DNA of 64,000 nt from the NCBI GenBank assembly GCA_934129895.1, contig CAKOWY010000001.1, positions 372,001 to 436,000 on the forward strand, written 5' to 3'. The notes below the pieces were generated by a model, which searched no databases, was not told the DNA's origin, and saw only the letters and a program-made list of their open reading frames with translations. The DNA is from an uncultured Clostridia bacterium. GTDB lineage: Bacteria > Bacillota > Clostridia > TANB77 > CAG-508. The translations under genes and the position numbers were made by a program. Each line of letters begins with the position of its first letter. Position 1 is the first letter of the stretch. Shown one piece after another: positions 56,035 through 64,000 of the stretch.

Positions 56035-57636
56035 TTATTTAATATTTTTAGCTGCTTTAACCAATCCTACAAATAATGGTGCTGGTCTATTAGGTCTTGA
56101 TTTTAATTCTGGATGGAATTGTCCTGCTATAAAATATGGATGTTCTTTATATTCTACTATTTCAACTAATTTTCCATCTGGTGATGTTCCAGAACATATT
56201 AAACCTGCTTTTTCTAATCTTTCTTTATATTCATTATTATATTCATATCTATGTCTGTGTCTTTCTGAAATTTGCTCTTTTACATATAATTCTTTTGCTA
56301 ATGTTCCTTCTTTTAATATACATGGATATGCTCCTAAACGCATTGTTCCACCTTTTTTATCTATTCCTATTTGATCATCCATTATATGTATAACTGGATT
56401 TGTTGTTTTTTCATTAAATTCTGCCGAATTAGCATCTTTTAATCCTAATACATTTCTTGCAAATTCTACAACTGCCATTTGCATACCTAAACATATTCCT
56501 AAGAATGGAATTTTATTTTCTCTTGCATATCTAATTGTTTCTATTTTTCCTTCTACTCCTCTATTTCCAAATCCTCCTGGAACTATTATTCCTTGCAATC
56601 CCTTTAATTTTTCTTGGGCTGTTTCTTTATTTATTGTTTCACAATCTATTAATTTGATATTAACTTTTACATTATTTGCAAATCCAGCATGATGTAAACT
56701 TTCAATTACTGACAAATATGAATCTTCTAATTGAATATATTTTCCTACTATTCCTATATTTACAGATTCATCTCCTATATTTCTTATATTATCTATCATT
56801 TTTTGCCATTCTGTATTATCTGGAACATATCTATCTAATCTTAAATGATTACATACTTCTCTTGCTAAGCCTTCTTCTTCCAACATTAATGGTACAGCAT
56901 ATAAATTATCAGCTGTTTTATTCTGAATTACACTACTTTTTCTTACATTACAAAATAATGCTAATTTTTCTCTTATTGTGTCTGGAATATCTTGTTCTGT
57001 TCTACATACTAAAATATTAGGTTGTATTCCTAAACTTTGTAATTCTTTTACTGAATGTTGTGTTGGCTTTGATTTTATTTCATTTGAGCCAAATATATAT
57101 GGTAATAATGTTACATGGATATATACTACATCTTCTGGATTTTTTTCTAGTCCAACTTGACGAATTGCTTCTATTATTGACAATCCTTCTATATCTCCTA
57201 CAGTTCCACCAACTTCAGTTATAACTATATCTGTATCTGTATTTTCAAAACTATATATTCTTTTTTTTATTTCATTTGTTACATGTGGTATTACTTGTAC
57301 TGTTTTTCCTAAATAATCTCCTCTTCTTTCTTTTTCGATTACTGTTGAATATACTTTTCCCATTGTTACACTTGAGTTTTGTGTTAAATTCTCATCAATA
57401 AATCTTTCATAATGTCCTAAATCTAAATCAGTTTCTGCTCCATCATCTGTTACAAATACTTCTCCATGTTCATAAGGACTCATTGTTCCTGGATCAACAT
57501 TTAAATATGGATCAAATTTTTGAATTGTTACTTTATATCCTCTATTTTTTAGCAGTCTTCCTAATGATGCAGCTGTTATTCCTTTTCCTAATCCTGATAC
57601 TACTCCACCTGTTACAAATACGTATTTTGTGTTCAT
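56035..57636 (-). CDS. pyrG: CTP synthase
   Basis: 533 residues, normal length. Makes CTP from UTP, ATP and glutamine. Synthetase domain: FVTGGVVSGLGKGITAASLG; glutaminase domain with the nucleophile in GICLGMQMAVVE and the HPELKSRP His/Glu. The start is the ATG seven bases after GAGGGAG; the frame is open for 25 more codons upstream but without an SD, and that region forms the leader hairpin. Confidence 0.97.
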   Translation of the reverse strand: MNTKYVFVTGGVVSGLGKGITAASLGRLLKNRGYKVTIQKFDPYLNVDPGTMSPYEHGEVFVTDDGAETDLDLGHYERFIDENLTQNSSVTMGKVYSTVIEKERRGDYLGKTVQVIPHVTNEIKKRIYSFENTDTDIVITEVGGTVGDIEGLSIIEAIRQVGLEKNPEDVVYIHVTLLPYIFGSNEIKSKPTQHSVKELQSLGIQPNILVCRTEQDIPDTIREKLALFCNVRKSSVIQNKTADNLYAVPLMLEEEGLAREVCNHLRLDRYVPDNTEWQKMIDNIRNIGDESVNIGIVGKYIQLEDSYLSVIESLHHAGFANNVKVNIKLIDCETINKETAQEKLKGLQGIIVPGGFGNRGVEGKIETIRYARENKIPFLGICLGMQMAVVEFARNVLGLKDANSAEFNEKTTNPVIHIMDDQIGIDKKGGTMRLGAYPCILKEGTLAKELYVKEQISERHRHRYEYNNEYKERLEKAGLICSGTSPDGKLVEIVEYKEHPYFIAGQFHPELKSRPNRPAPLFVGLVKAAKNIK

Positions 57637-57648
57637 TATATTACTCCC

Positions 57649-57733
57649 TCTAAAACCGATTTGCATTTTTGAATAAAAAAAATAAAAATAGATTAAATCA
57701 AAATCCGTCAAATTCGGTTTTTTTTTAATCTAT
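57649..57733 (-). promoter_or_regulatory. pyrG leader with terminator-like hairpin and competing pairing
   Basis: On the transcript a long hairpin (57688-57733) pairs ATAGATTAAA with TTTAATCTAT and, inside, AAAACCG-type with CGG-ATTTT; a U-run follows. The 5' part of the inner arm (AAAACCGAATTTG) can instead pair with CAAATCGGTTTT (57652-57663), right before the pyrG SD. The predicted transcript starts only a few bases before the hairpin, so it is an attenuator-like leader rather than only the end of the upstream gene. Confidence 0.55.
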
Positions 57734-57741
57734 CTTTATTT

Positions 57742-57770
57742 ATAATATCACTTTTTTTTGCATTTTTCAA
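57742..57770 (-). promoter_or_regulatory. Putative sigma-A promoter of pyrG
   Basis: Minus strand TTGAAA, 17-base spacer, TATTAT, in the gap between the ABC transporter stop and the leader hairpin. Confidence 0.6.
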
Positions 57771-57779
57771 TAGTTTTTT

Positions 57780-60401
57780 CTATTTATTTAAAATTGCATC
57801 AATTGGTTTCATTTTTGTTATTCTCTTTAATGGAATTATATTAGCAACTACAACTATTCCTAATAATATTCCGATAACCCCAATAATTTGCTTAAATCCA
57901 AATGCTAATATATTTACATTTATCATTAATGTAGATGTTACAAAATTGTTAACATTATTAATTATATTTGGCATTATTGCAAATGTAACTAACAATGCAA
58001 TTGCTAACATTATAATACTTTCATATAAGAACATATTTATTATATCAACACTTCTACATCCTAATGCTCTTAATGTTCCTATTTCTTTCTTTCTAAATCT
58101 TACACTTGAATTGATGAAATTCATTACTATTATTATTGAGAATATTAAGAAGAATATTGTTCCATATTTTCCAACTTGTCCAATTGTACTAGCTATTAAT
58201 ACAGCATTTAGTATTGTTTTTGAATATTCACTTGTTGATATTACATCAGAATCATCCATTGGATAATATTTTAAAACTGTTCTCATTTCATCAGCAGTTG
58301 TAACTCTAGTTGCAATTGAATAAAGTTTTACATTACTATCTATAAGTGTCTTTATATTATCTTTATTATAATACATTTTATGTACTGTTGTTGTATTATC
58401 ATCATTTAATACAACTCCAACTATTTTATATTCAACATATTTATCTTCTTCTGTAACATTTTTTCCTGAATTTATACTTGTTATTATTGTACTACCTATT
58501 ATTTCATTGTTTTTTAAATAATCGTCCAAAAATGCTTGTTTACTCTCAAAATTATCTTTATTCTCTGAATATTTATTTTCATAATCTTGATATGTCATAT
58601 CATCTAATATGTTTTCATTTATAACAACTTCATCATAATTTAAATCTGATATATTTTTTGTTCCTTCATTTGTTTCAACATCAATTGAAGATAAAATATA
58701 AGAAATTACATCTCCTTCATGTTTTTGACCATTATATATGTAATTATAGTCAGCTACTGATGTTGGTGTTTCTAAACTTTTTTCTTTTTCAATGAATGAT
58801 GAATTTACATATAATTTTAATTCATTTTCTGTTATATAACTCATTAATCCTGTAAATTGAGTTGTAAGCTCACTTTCATCTCCATCTATATCTGTGATTT
58901 TTTTATTTTTTAGGTCTCCATATTTTTCTTTTATTGTAGTTGTATTATCTACAATTCCAACGATCTTTAAATAATCTATACCACATATATCAATATACAT
59001 CCCATCTTCAAGTAATTCATAATAACTATATGGTTTATATTCTTTTACTTCTCCATCTTTACTTGATTTTGCATTAATTCCATAATATAAAATACAATCT
59101 GCTATATATCCAGATACAACCACTTCGTCTTCACTTTGTGGTCTTCTTCCCATTAAATTAGTTAATTTTGCATTATCTGTTTCTATAAATGTATACCCTG
59201 ATTCAATATAACTTGTTAAATAATAATATAATTTTGCATTTAGTACATCTGTATTTTCAAGATATTTCATTGATACATCTGAACCATTTTTATCAGTTAT
59301 TGTATAAACTTTATGCCAATTTAATCCTGTATTTTCTTGTGCCTTTTTTATAAAATCATTATCTAACTCTAATGTTTCATATTTTTCACTGTAATCTTCT
59401 GTAGTATCTTCTTTTCCTTGAACTTGATTTGTAATTGATGCTAATTGTTCTTTAATTATATCCACATAATTAATTTTATTTTTATACTTTGTTAAGTTTA
59501 CTTCAACAGGTCCATTTTCTTCTAATTGCTGTACACAATTATTATTTAAATTTATCGTATATGCAGAAAGCATTAATTCAAAACATAATATACTAAATAT
59601 CAGCATAAGTATAGATAATACCAATACAAATTTTTTGTGAAATAAGCTTTCAACTCCCATTTTAAAGCTATAAAAGAATGGCAATTTAGCTTTTTTTAGT
59701 TCAAATTTTTTGGTATTTGTTAATTCTTCTTCTTTACCATTATCTGAAACTATTTCTCCATCTTGTATTTCTATTATTCTATCAGCATATTTTTGAGCAG
59801 CACTCTCATCATGTGATACAACAACTACTAATTTATCTTCACTTAATTTTCTTAATAACGTCCAAATTTGTCCACTTGTTCTACTATCCAAATTTCCTGT
59901 AGGTTCATCAGCAAGTATAATTTCTGGATTTTTTATTAATGCTCTTGCAATCGCAATTCTTTGTTTTTGCCCTCCAGATAATTCGTTTGTTTTTCTCTTT
60001 GAAATATCTTTTAACTCAACCATTTTTAATACATCTTGTATTTCTTGTTCTGTTGGCTTTTTATGTTGCAATTCTAATGATAATTTGATATTTTGTTCTA
60101 TTGAATAATTATCTAATAAGTTATACTCTTGGAAAACAAATCCCATATAAGTATTTCTATATGCATCAAAATCACTTTCTTTAAAATCTTTTGTTGATTT
60201 TCCATTTATGATTACATCTCCTGAATCATATTTGTCTAAACCACCAATTACATGTAATAATGTAGATTTTCCACTTCCACTTCTACCAAATATTACAACA
60301 AGTCCTTTTTCAGGAAATTTTATTGAAATATCTTTTAAAGCTACTGTATTATCAGCTTTTTTACTTTTGTATGTTTTACAAACATTCTTTAGTTCAATCA
60401 T
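57780..60401 (-). CDS. ABC transporter, ATPase fused to FtsX/MacB-type permease
   Basis: 873 residues. The N-terminal ATPase (1-225) has Walker A GRSGSGKST (about 39-47), the Q-loop FVFQEYN, signature LSGGQKQRIAIARAL and Walker B ILADEP. A helix (about 255-280), a large extracytoplasmic domain (about 285-720) and three C-terminal helices with FtsX pattern (GTLRALGCRSVDIINMF) follow. Such MacB-like systems act as mechanotransducers that expel peptides or lipids or signal envelope stress, not as classical importers. No two-component system is adjacent. The ATG has AGAGGA upstream. Confidence 0.92.
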   Translation of the reverse strand: MIELKNVCKTYKSKKADNTVALKDISIKFPEKGLVVIFGRSGSGKSTLLHVIGGLDKYDSGDVIINGKSTKDFKESDFDAYRNTYMGFVFQEYNLLDNYSIEQNIKLSLELQHKKPTEQEIQDVLKMVELKDISKRKTNELSGGQKQRIAIARALIKNPEIILADEPTGNLDSRTSGQIWTLLRKLSEDKLVVVVSHDESAAQKYADRIIEIQDGEIVSDNGKEEELTNTKKFELKKAKLPFFYSFKMGVESLFHKKFVLVLSILMLIFSILCFELMLSAYTINLNNNCVQQLEENGPVEVNLTKYKNKINYVDIIKEQLASITNQVQGKEDTTEDYSEKYETLELDNDFIKKAQENTGLNWHKVYTITDKNGSDVSMKYLENTDVLNAKLYYYLTSYIESGYTFIETDNAKLTNLMGRRPQSEDEVVVSGYIADCILYYGINAKSSKDGEVKEYKPYSYYELLEDGMYIDICGIDYLKIVGIVDNTTTIKEKYGDLKNKKITDIDGDESELTTQFTGLMSYITENELKLYVNSSFIEKEKSLETPTSVADYNYIYNGQKHEGDVISYILSSIDVETNEGTKNISDLNYDEVVINENILDDMTYQDYENKYSENKDNFESKQAFLDDYLKNNEIIGSTIITSINSGKNVTEEDKYVEYKIVGVVLNDDNTTTVHKMYYNKDNIKTLIDSNVKLYSIATRVTTADEMRTVLKYYPMDDSDVISTSEYSKTILNAVLIASTIGQVGKYGTIFFLIFSIIIVMNFINSSVRFRKKEIGTLRALGCRSVDIINMFLYESIIMLAIALLVTFAIMPNIINNVNNFVTSTLMINVNILAFGFKQIIGVIGILLGIVVVANIIPLKRITKMKPIDAILNK

Positions 60402-60514
60402 ATTTATTCCTCTCTTTTATTATTATCATTTTTTTCTTTTTACATTTTAACATAAAAAAATTTTTTCTACAATAATTTATAGTAATTTTTTACTTGTTAT
60501 TTTTTGAAAAAAAT

Positions 60515-60544
60515 AACAGAAGTTGTAATATTACAACTTCTGTT
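60515..60544 (-). terminator. Terminator of hsp20
   Basis: Stem AACAGAAGTTGT / ACAACTTCTGTT with a six-base loop and T-rich minus-strand tail, directly after the stop codon. Confidence 0.88.
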
Positions 60545-60548
60545 TGCA

Positions 60549-60965
60549 TTATTCTCCAATTGGTATATATTTTTTCTCCTCAATCTTTTTCTCAACTTCT
60601 TTTGGAAATTCTACTGTTAATATACCATTCTTAAAGTTTGCCTTTATGTCTTCTTCTTTTATGTTATCTCCTACATAATAGCTTCTTGAACACATTCCTG
60701 TAAATCTTTCTCTCTTCAAATATTTTGCATGTTTATCTTCTTTATCTTCATTTTTTTCTGCAGATACTGTTAAATATCCATCATGCAATTCAACCTTTAT
60801 GTCTTCTTTATCATAACCTGGTACATCAATTTCTAATAAATATTTTCCATCTTTTTCTTTTATGTCTGTTTTCATTATTTTATTTTCTTTTTCATTAAAA
60901 AATGGATCAGCGAAAACCTCATCAAAAAAATCTAATCCGTTTCTTTTTGCTGGTATCATCATCAT
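60549..60965 (-). CDS. Small heat-shock protein, Hsp20 family
   Basis: 138 residues. An ATP-independent holdase. The alpha-crystallin domain (about 32-125) has LLEIDVPGYDKEDIKVEL and the FKNGILTVEFPK motif; the C-terminal IPI is the I-x-I/V anchor. AGGAGGT lies eight bases before three successive ATG; the first was taken. The promoter carries a CIRCE-like operator, so it probably belongs to the same HrcA regulon as groESL. Confidence 0.95.
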   Translation of the reverse strand: MMMIPAKRNGLDFFDEVFADPFFNEKENKIMKTDIKEKDGKYLLEIDVPGYDKEDIKVELHDGYLTVSAEKNEDKEDKHAKYLKRERFTGMCSRSYYVGDNIKEEDIKANFKNGILTVEFPKEVEKKIEEKKYIPIGE

Positions 60966-61059
60966 AATACATTACCTCCTTATAATTTTATGTGTTGACA
61001 CCTTTTCGGTTGCACATTAAATAGTATTAACTTATTTGTTAATTTCTATTTACATGCTT

Positions 61060-61088
61060 ATTATATATCTTGTTTTTAGCACTGTCAA
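61060..61088 (-). promoter_or_regulatory. Consensus sigma-A promoter of hsp20
   Basis: Minus strand TTGACA, 17-base spacer, TATAAT; a perfect match. The -35 box is inside the CIRCE-like element. A further inverted repeat ATTAAC / GTTAAT (61026-61043) lies in the 5' UTR. Confidence 0.88.
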
Positions 61089-61102
61089 TAGCAGATTGCT
61101 AA
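61076..61102 (-). promoter_or_regulatory. CIRCE-like operator over the hsp20 promoter
   Basis: TTAGCACTG, nine bases, GATTGCTAA: two mismatches in 18 to the CIRCE consensus, with the correct spacing. It covers the -35 box of hsp20. Confidence 0.7.
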
Positions 61103-61133
61103 TTTTCACAAAATTTTCACAAATCTCTTGCAA

Positions 61134-61685
61134 TTAGCTTTTTTTCACTATTTTCTGTCTTATTTTAAACTGAATTGCATACATAATTAAAGAAAAAATT
61201 GTAGCAAGAATTGCTAAATAATATAAATATAAATCTATTTTAAAATCGATTACTATGTTGAATTGTTTTATAAAAAGCGATAATATAATTGCTAAATAAA
61301 ATAGTGTAGTTGCAAGTTTTCCATACCATTTGCTATATACAACAACATCATCTTTTTTATATAAAACAGACGCTGAAATTACCATTGCACATTCTTTTAT
61401 AAAAACAATTATAAAAATCCATAATGGCAATATTTTTAAAATAGTAAGTGCAAGTAATAAAAATAATTGTGTGAGTTTATCTGCAAGAGGATCGATTAAT
61501 TTTCCTATATTTGAAACATAATTATACTTACGTGCAATAAATCCATCTAATACATCTGTTATAGCAGAAATTGTAAATATAATTATTGCTGTAAGATAAT
61601 GATTACTAATAACCGATACAAATATAAATGGTATTAATATAAATCTAATTATAGTAAGTATATTAGGTATATTTTCTTTCTTCAT
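61134..61685 (-). CDS. pgsA: CDP-diacylglycerol--glycerol-3-phosphate phosphatidyltransferase (PgsA)
   Basis: 183 residues with about five membrane helices. It makes phosphatidylglycerol-phosphate. The CDP-alcohol phosphotransferase motif D-x2-D-G-x2-A-R-x8-G-x3-D-x3-D is complete in TDVLDGFIARKY...GKLIDPLADK (about 43-70). It follows the Clp gene by 57 bases, separated by a hairpin. Other CDP-alcohol transferases are possible, but size and motif fit PgsA. Confidence 0.88.
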   Translation of the reverse strand: MKKENIPNILTIIRFILIPFIFVSVISNHYLTAIIIFTISAITDVLDGFIARKYNYVSNIGKLIDPLADKLTQLFLLLALTILKILPLWIFIIVFIKECAMVISASVLYKKDDVVVYSKWYGKLATTLFYLAIILSLFIKQFNIVIDFKIDLYLYYLAILATIFSLIMYAIQFKIRQKIVKKS

Positions 61686-61707
61686 TTTTTATCCTTCCTA
61701 TAAAATT

Positions 61708-61737
61708 AGGTTGAAAAATATTTATATTTTTCAACCT
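61708..61737 (-). terminator. Terminator of the Clp ATPase gene
   Basis: Perfect stem AGGTTGAAAAATA / TATTTTTCAACCT with a four-base loop, just after the stop codon. Confidence 0.85.
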
Positions 61738-61742
61738 GTTTA

Positions 61743-64000
61743 CTAGTTTACATTGAATTTTAAGTTTTCATCAATTAAATCAATATTAATATTTTGACCA
61801 TCATGAACAACTCCTCTTAAAATCATTTCAGAAATTTCATCTTCAATATATCTTTGAATAGCTCTTCTTAGTGGTCTTGCACCATATTTTAAGTTAGTAC
61901 CTTTTTCTAATATATAGTTTTTAGTTTTTTCTGAAATATCTAAAGTAATATTTTTCTCACTTAATGCTCTAATTGTATCTTTTAACATTAAATCAACAAT
62001 TTGAAGCAATTCAGGTTTTGTCAAAGAATCAAATACTATTATTTCATCAATTCTATTTAAAAATTCAGGTCTAAAAACTTGCTTTAAATTTTCTTCTATT
62101 TTATTATTATCAACAGTTTTCTTATCAAATCCTATTGAATTTGTATTTATATTTGAACCTGCATTTGATGTCATTATTATAATTGTATTTTGAAAACTAA
62201 CTACATTTCCTTGTGAATCCGTAAGTTTTCCATCATCTAACACTTGCAATAAAATATTAAATACATCAGGATGAGCTTTTTCAATTTCATCAAATAATAT
62301 AATTGAATATGGTTTTCTTTTTACTTTTTCAGTAAGTTGACCAGCATCATCATATCCAACATATCCTGGAGGAGCTCCTATAAGTTTGGCTGTTGAATGA
62401 CTTTCCATATATTCAGACATATCTACTCTTATTATTGAATCTTCTGATCCAAACATCTCATAAGCTAAACTTTTTGCAAGTTCTGTCTTTCCAACTCCTG
62501 TTGGTCCAACAAATATAAATGATGGTGGACGCTTTGTACTTTGAAGTCCTGCACGATTTCTTCTTATTGCTCTAGCAACTGCACTTACTGCCTTATCTTG
62601 ACCTATAACTCTTTTATGGAGATTTGTTTCAAGATTTAAAAGTTTTTGTGTTTCTGCTTCTGTAATTTTTTTAACTGGTATTTTAGTCCAGTTTTCAATA
62701 ACTTGAGCGATATCTTGAACTGTTAAAGATTTTAATTTTATTGTACTATTTATATGATCTATTTCTTCAATTAGTCTACATTCTCTTGTTTTCAAATCTG
62801 CTGCTTTTTGATAATCTTCTGTAGAATCTGCTTGAGCGGCATCTTCTTTTTGTGCTTGAACTTCTGCTAATTCTTGTTTTAACATCTCTAATCTGAATAA
62901 TTCTTTATTTTCAAGGTTTATTCTTGAACATGCTTCATCAAGAATATCAATTGCTTTATCTGGTAAAAATCTATCATGAATATATTTTTCAGACATAATT
63001 ACTGCTTGCTTTATAACATCATTAGAAATTTTTACTTTATGATATTCTTCATAATATTTTTTTATTCCTGTTAAAATAGAAATTGTATCATCAATATTTG
63101 GTTCTTCAACTAATACTTGTTGGAATCTTCTTTCTAATGCTGTATCTTTTTCAATATATTTTCTATACTCTCTTAATGTTGTTGTACCTATTAATTGAAT
63201 TTCTCCATTTGCTAAAGAAGGTTTTAAAATATTAGCAGCATTCATGGAATGTTCTCCATCACCAGCTCCTATAATATTATGAATTTCATCTATTACTAAG
63301 ATAATATTTTTAAATTCTTTACATTCATCAATAATACCTTTCATACGAGCTTCGAATTGCCCTCTAAATTGAGTTCCAGCAATTACTGAAGTCATATCAA
63401 GTAAATAAACTTCTTTATTTAACAATTTTGCAGGTACATTATTGTTTGCAATTTTTATAGCAAGCCCCTGAGCTATTGCTGTTTTTCCAACACCTGGTTC
63501 TCCTATTAAACATGGATTATTTTTTGTACGTCTATTTAAAATTTGTATAACTCTTTGTATTTCTTTATCACGTCCAATAACTATATCCAATTCATTGTTT
63601 TTTGCTTTTTCTGTTAAATTTGTTCCAAAAGTATCAAGATATTTCTTTTTCTTTTTTGCTTTTTTAGATTCAACTTTTACTTTTTGTCTACCACCATTTG
63701 TTTCTTCTTCATCTTTGGCTTTTGCATTCTTTGGTATAAAGTTTGCAAAAATTGAACCAATAGGAATTCCCATTGATATTCCATCTGGAGAAGAATTTTC
63801 ATCTTCATCAAGTCCTTCTTCATCTTGTTCAAAGTTATCAAGACTATCTATATTTTCGATTTTTAAACTTGAAGAAAGATCTTTAAACAAAGACTCCAAT
63901 TGTTTTGACATATTATTCATATCTATATTATTAGTAGGATTAGAATTATTTTGATTTGAAGTTTCTGGTACATCTAATCCACGTTCTTTTGCACATTCCC
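61743..64000 (-). CDS. Clp protease ATPase subunit (ClpC/ClpE type), 5' end outside the window
   Basis: Two AAA+ domains: Walker A GEPGVGKTAIAQG and Walker B ILVIDEIHNI in the first, GPTGVGKTELAKSLAYEMFG and ILFDEIEKAHPDVF in the second. A UVR-like stretch DYQKAADLKTRECRLIEEID lies between them. The frame stays open past the ATG at 63920 to the window edge and encodes ECAKERGLDVPETSNQN, so the true start is further upstream; the Cys resembles the end of an N-terminal zinc finger (CxxC) as in ClpE. It unfolds proteins for ClpP. A ClpC-type N-domain with two repeats is not visible. Confidence 0.93.
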   Translation of the reverse strand, partial: ECAKERGLDVPETSNQNNSNPTNNIDMNNMSKQLESLFKDLSSSLKIENIDSLDNFEQDEEGLDEDENSSPDGISMGIPIGSIFANFIPKNAKAKDEEETNGGRQKVKVESKKAKKKKKYLDTFGTNLTEKAKNNELDIVIGRDKEIQRVIQILNRRTKNNPCLIGEPGVGKTAIAQGLAIKIANNNVPAKLLNKEVYLLDMTSVIAGTQFRGQFEARMKGIIDECKEFKNIILVIDEIHNIIGAGDGEHSMNAANILKPSLANGEIQLIGTTTLREYRKYIEKDTALERRFQQVLVEEPNIDDTISILTGIKKYYEEYHKVKISNDVIKQAVIMSEKYIHDRFLPDKAIDILDEACSRINLENKELFRLEMLKQELAEVQAQKEDAAQADSTEDYQKAADLKTRECRLIEEIDHINSTIKLKSLTVQDIAQVIENWTKIPVKKITEAETQKLLNLETNLHKRVIGQDKAVSAVARAIRRNRAGLQSTKRPPSFIFVGPTGVGKTELAKSLAYEMFGSEDSIIRVDMSEYMESHSTAKLIGAPPGYVGYDDAGQLTEKVKRKPYSIILFDEIEKAHPDVFNILLQVLDDGKLTDSQGNVVSFQNTIIIMTSNAGSNINTNSIGFDKKTVDNNKIEENLKQVFRPEFLNRIDEIIVFDSLTKPELLQIVDLMLKDTIRALSEKNITLDISEKTKNYILEKGTNLKYGARPLRRAIQRYIEDEISEMILRGVVHDGQNINIDLIDENLKFNVN

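Noticed and set aside
57637..57700. N-terminal extension of CTP synthase by 25 residues
   Set aside because: The frame is open but has no SD, is not part of the enzyme family, and coincides with the leader hairpin; the ATG at 57636 has GAGGGAG upstream.
57742..57750. B. subtilis-type reiterative-transcription control of pyrG
   Set aside because: No GGGC is present near the predicted transcription start.

Overview
The window is 64 kb of very AT-rich DNA (visibly about three quarters A+T) with standard genetic code, dense gene packing and almost all genes on the minus strand. Sporulation genes (dpaA/spoVFA, spoVG, ytfJ, a frameshifted yabG), Veg, PrkC/PrpC, CIRCE-controlled groESL, pyruvate formate-lyase and Firmicutes-type promoters point to an anaerobic, fermenting, endospore-forming member of the Clostridia, probably an uncultured gut lineage. 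I see no rRNA, tRNA, CRISPR array, IS element or prophage, and no stretch above 300 bases without a gene.

Layout. 0-5.3 kb: a divergent SecD/SecF pair behind an HD-domain protein, a rhodanese, uppP and dpaA. 5.3-15.2 kb: a long run (GT-C glycosyltransferase, polA, pth, rng, rimO, an acidic unknown protein, a membrane TPR protein). 15.3-16.2 kb: rplU-rpmA with a structured leader. 16.2-19.4 kb: a compositionally foreign one-gene cassette, an LPG-synthase-type membrane protein, and a divergent nucleoside phosphorylase. 19.5-30.3 kb: the accessory region of most interest, holding three SipW-type signal peptidases (one lacking its histidine), seven TasA/SipW-substrate-like surface proteins, a membrane-anchored McrB-like AAA+ ATPase, a nuclease-less DUF2357-like protein and an unknown 337-residue protein. 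Ten of these thirteen genes form one tight minus-strand operon behind a good sigma-A promoter; the other three flank a divergent promoter region carrying an 11-bp phased TTACAT-type repeat array.

30.3-42.7 kb: core genes (rsgA, prkC, prpC, rlmN, U32 protein, DUF1294, ychF, ferredoxin, ricT, holB, lepB, veg), then frameshifted yabG and spoVG. The 5' side of veg carries a second perfect 11-bp phased TTACAT array. 42.9-47.5 kb: murC (plus strand), ytfJ, DUF2953, scpA (without scpB), recX, and a plus-strand secreted protein. 47.6-49.8 kb: a small protein and an unusual regulator-like protein combining a helicase-associated-like region, a sigma region 4-like segment and three RNA polymerase alpha-CTD-like repeats. 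49.9-64 kb: pflB, a second foreign one-gene cassette, CIRCE-groES-groEL, Nudix, comEB, pyrG with a hairpin leader, an ABC transporter, hsp20 with a CIRCE-like site over its promoter, pgsA and a Clp ATPase that runs off the right edge.

Main candidate for an undescribed system: the SipW / membrane-McrB-like AAA+ / DUF2357 operon, read as a secreted surface-fibre or surface-protein system with a dedicated membrane ATPase complex. Domain names given here come from motifs I can read; no search was run.
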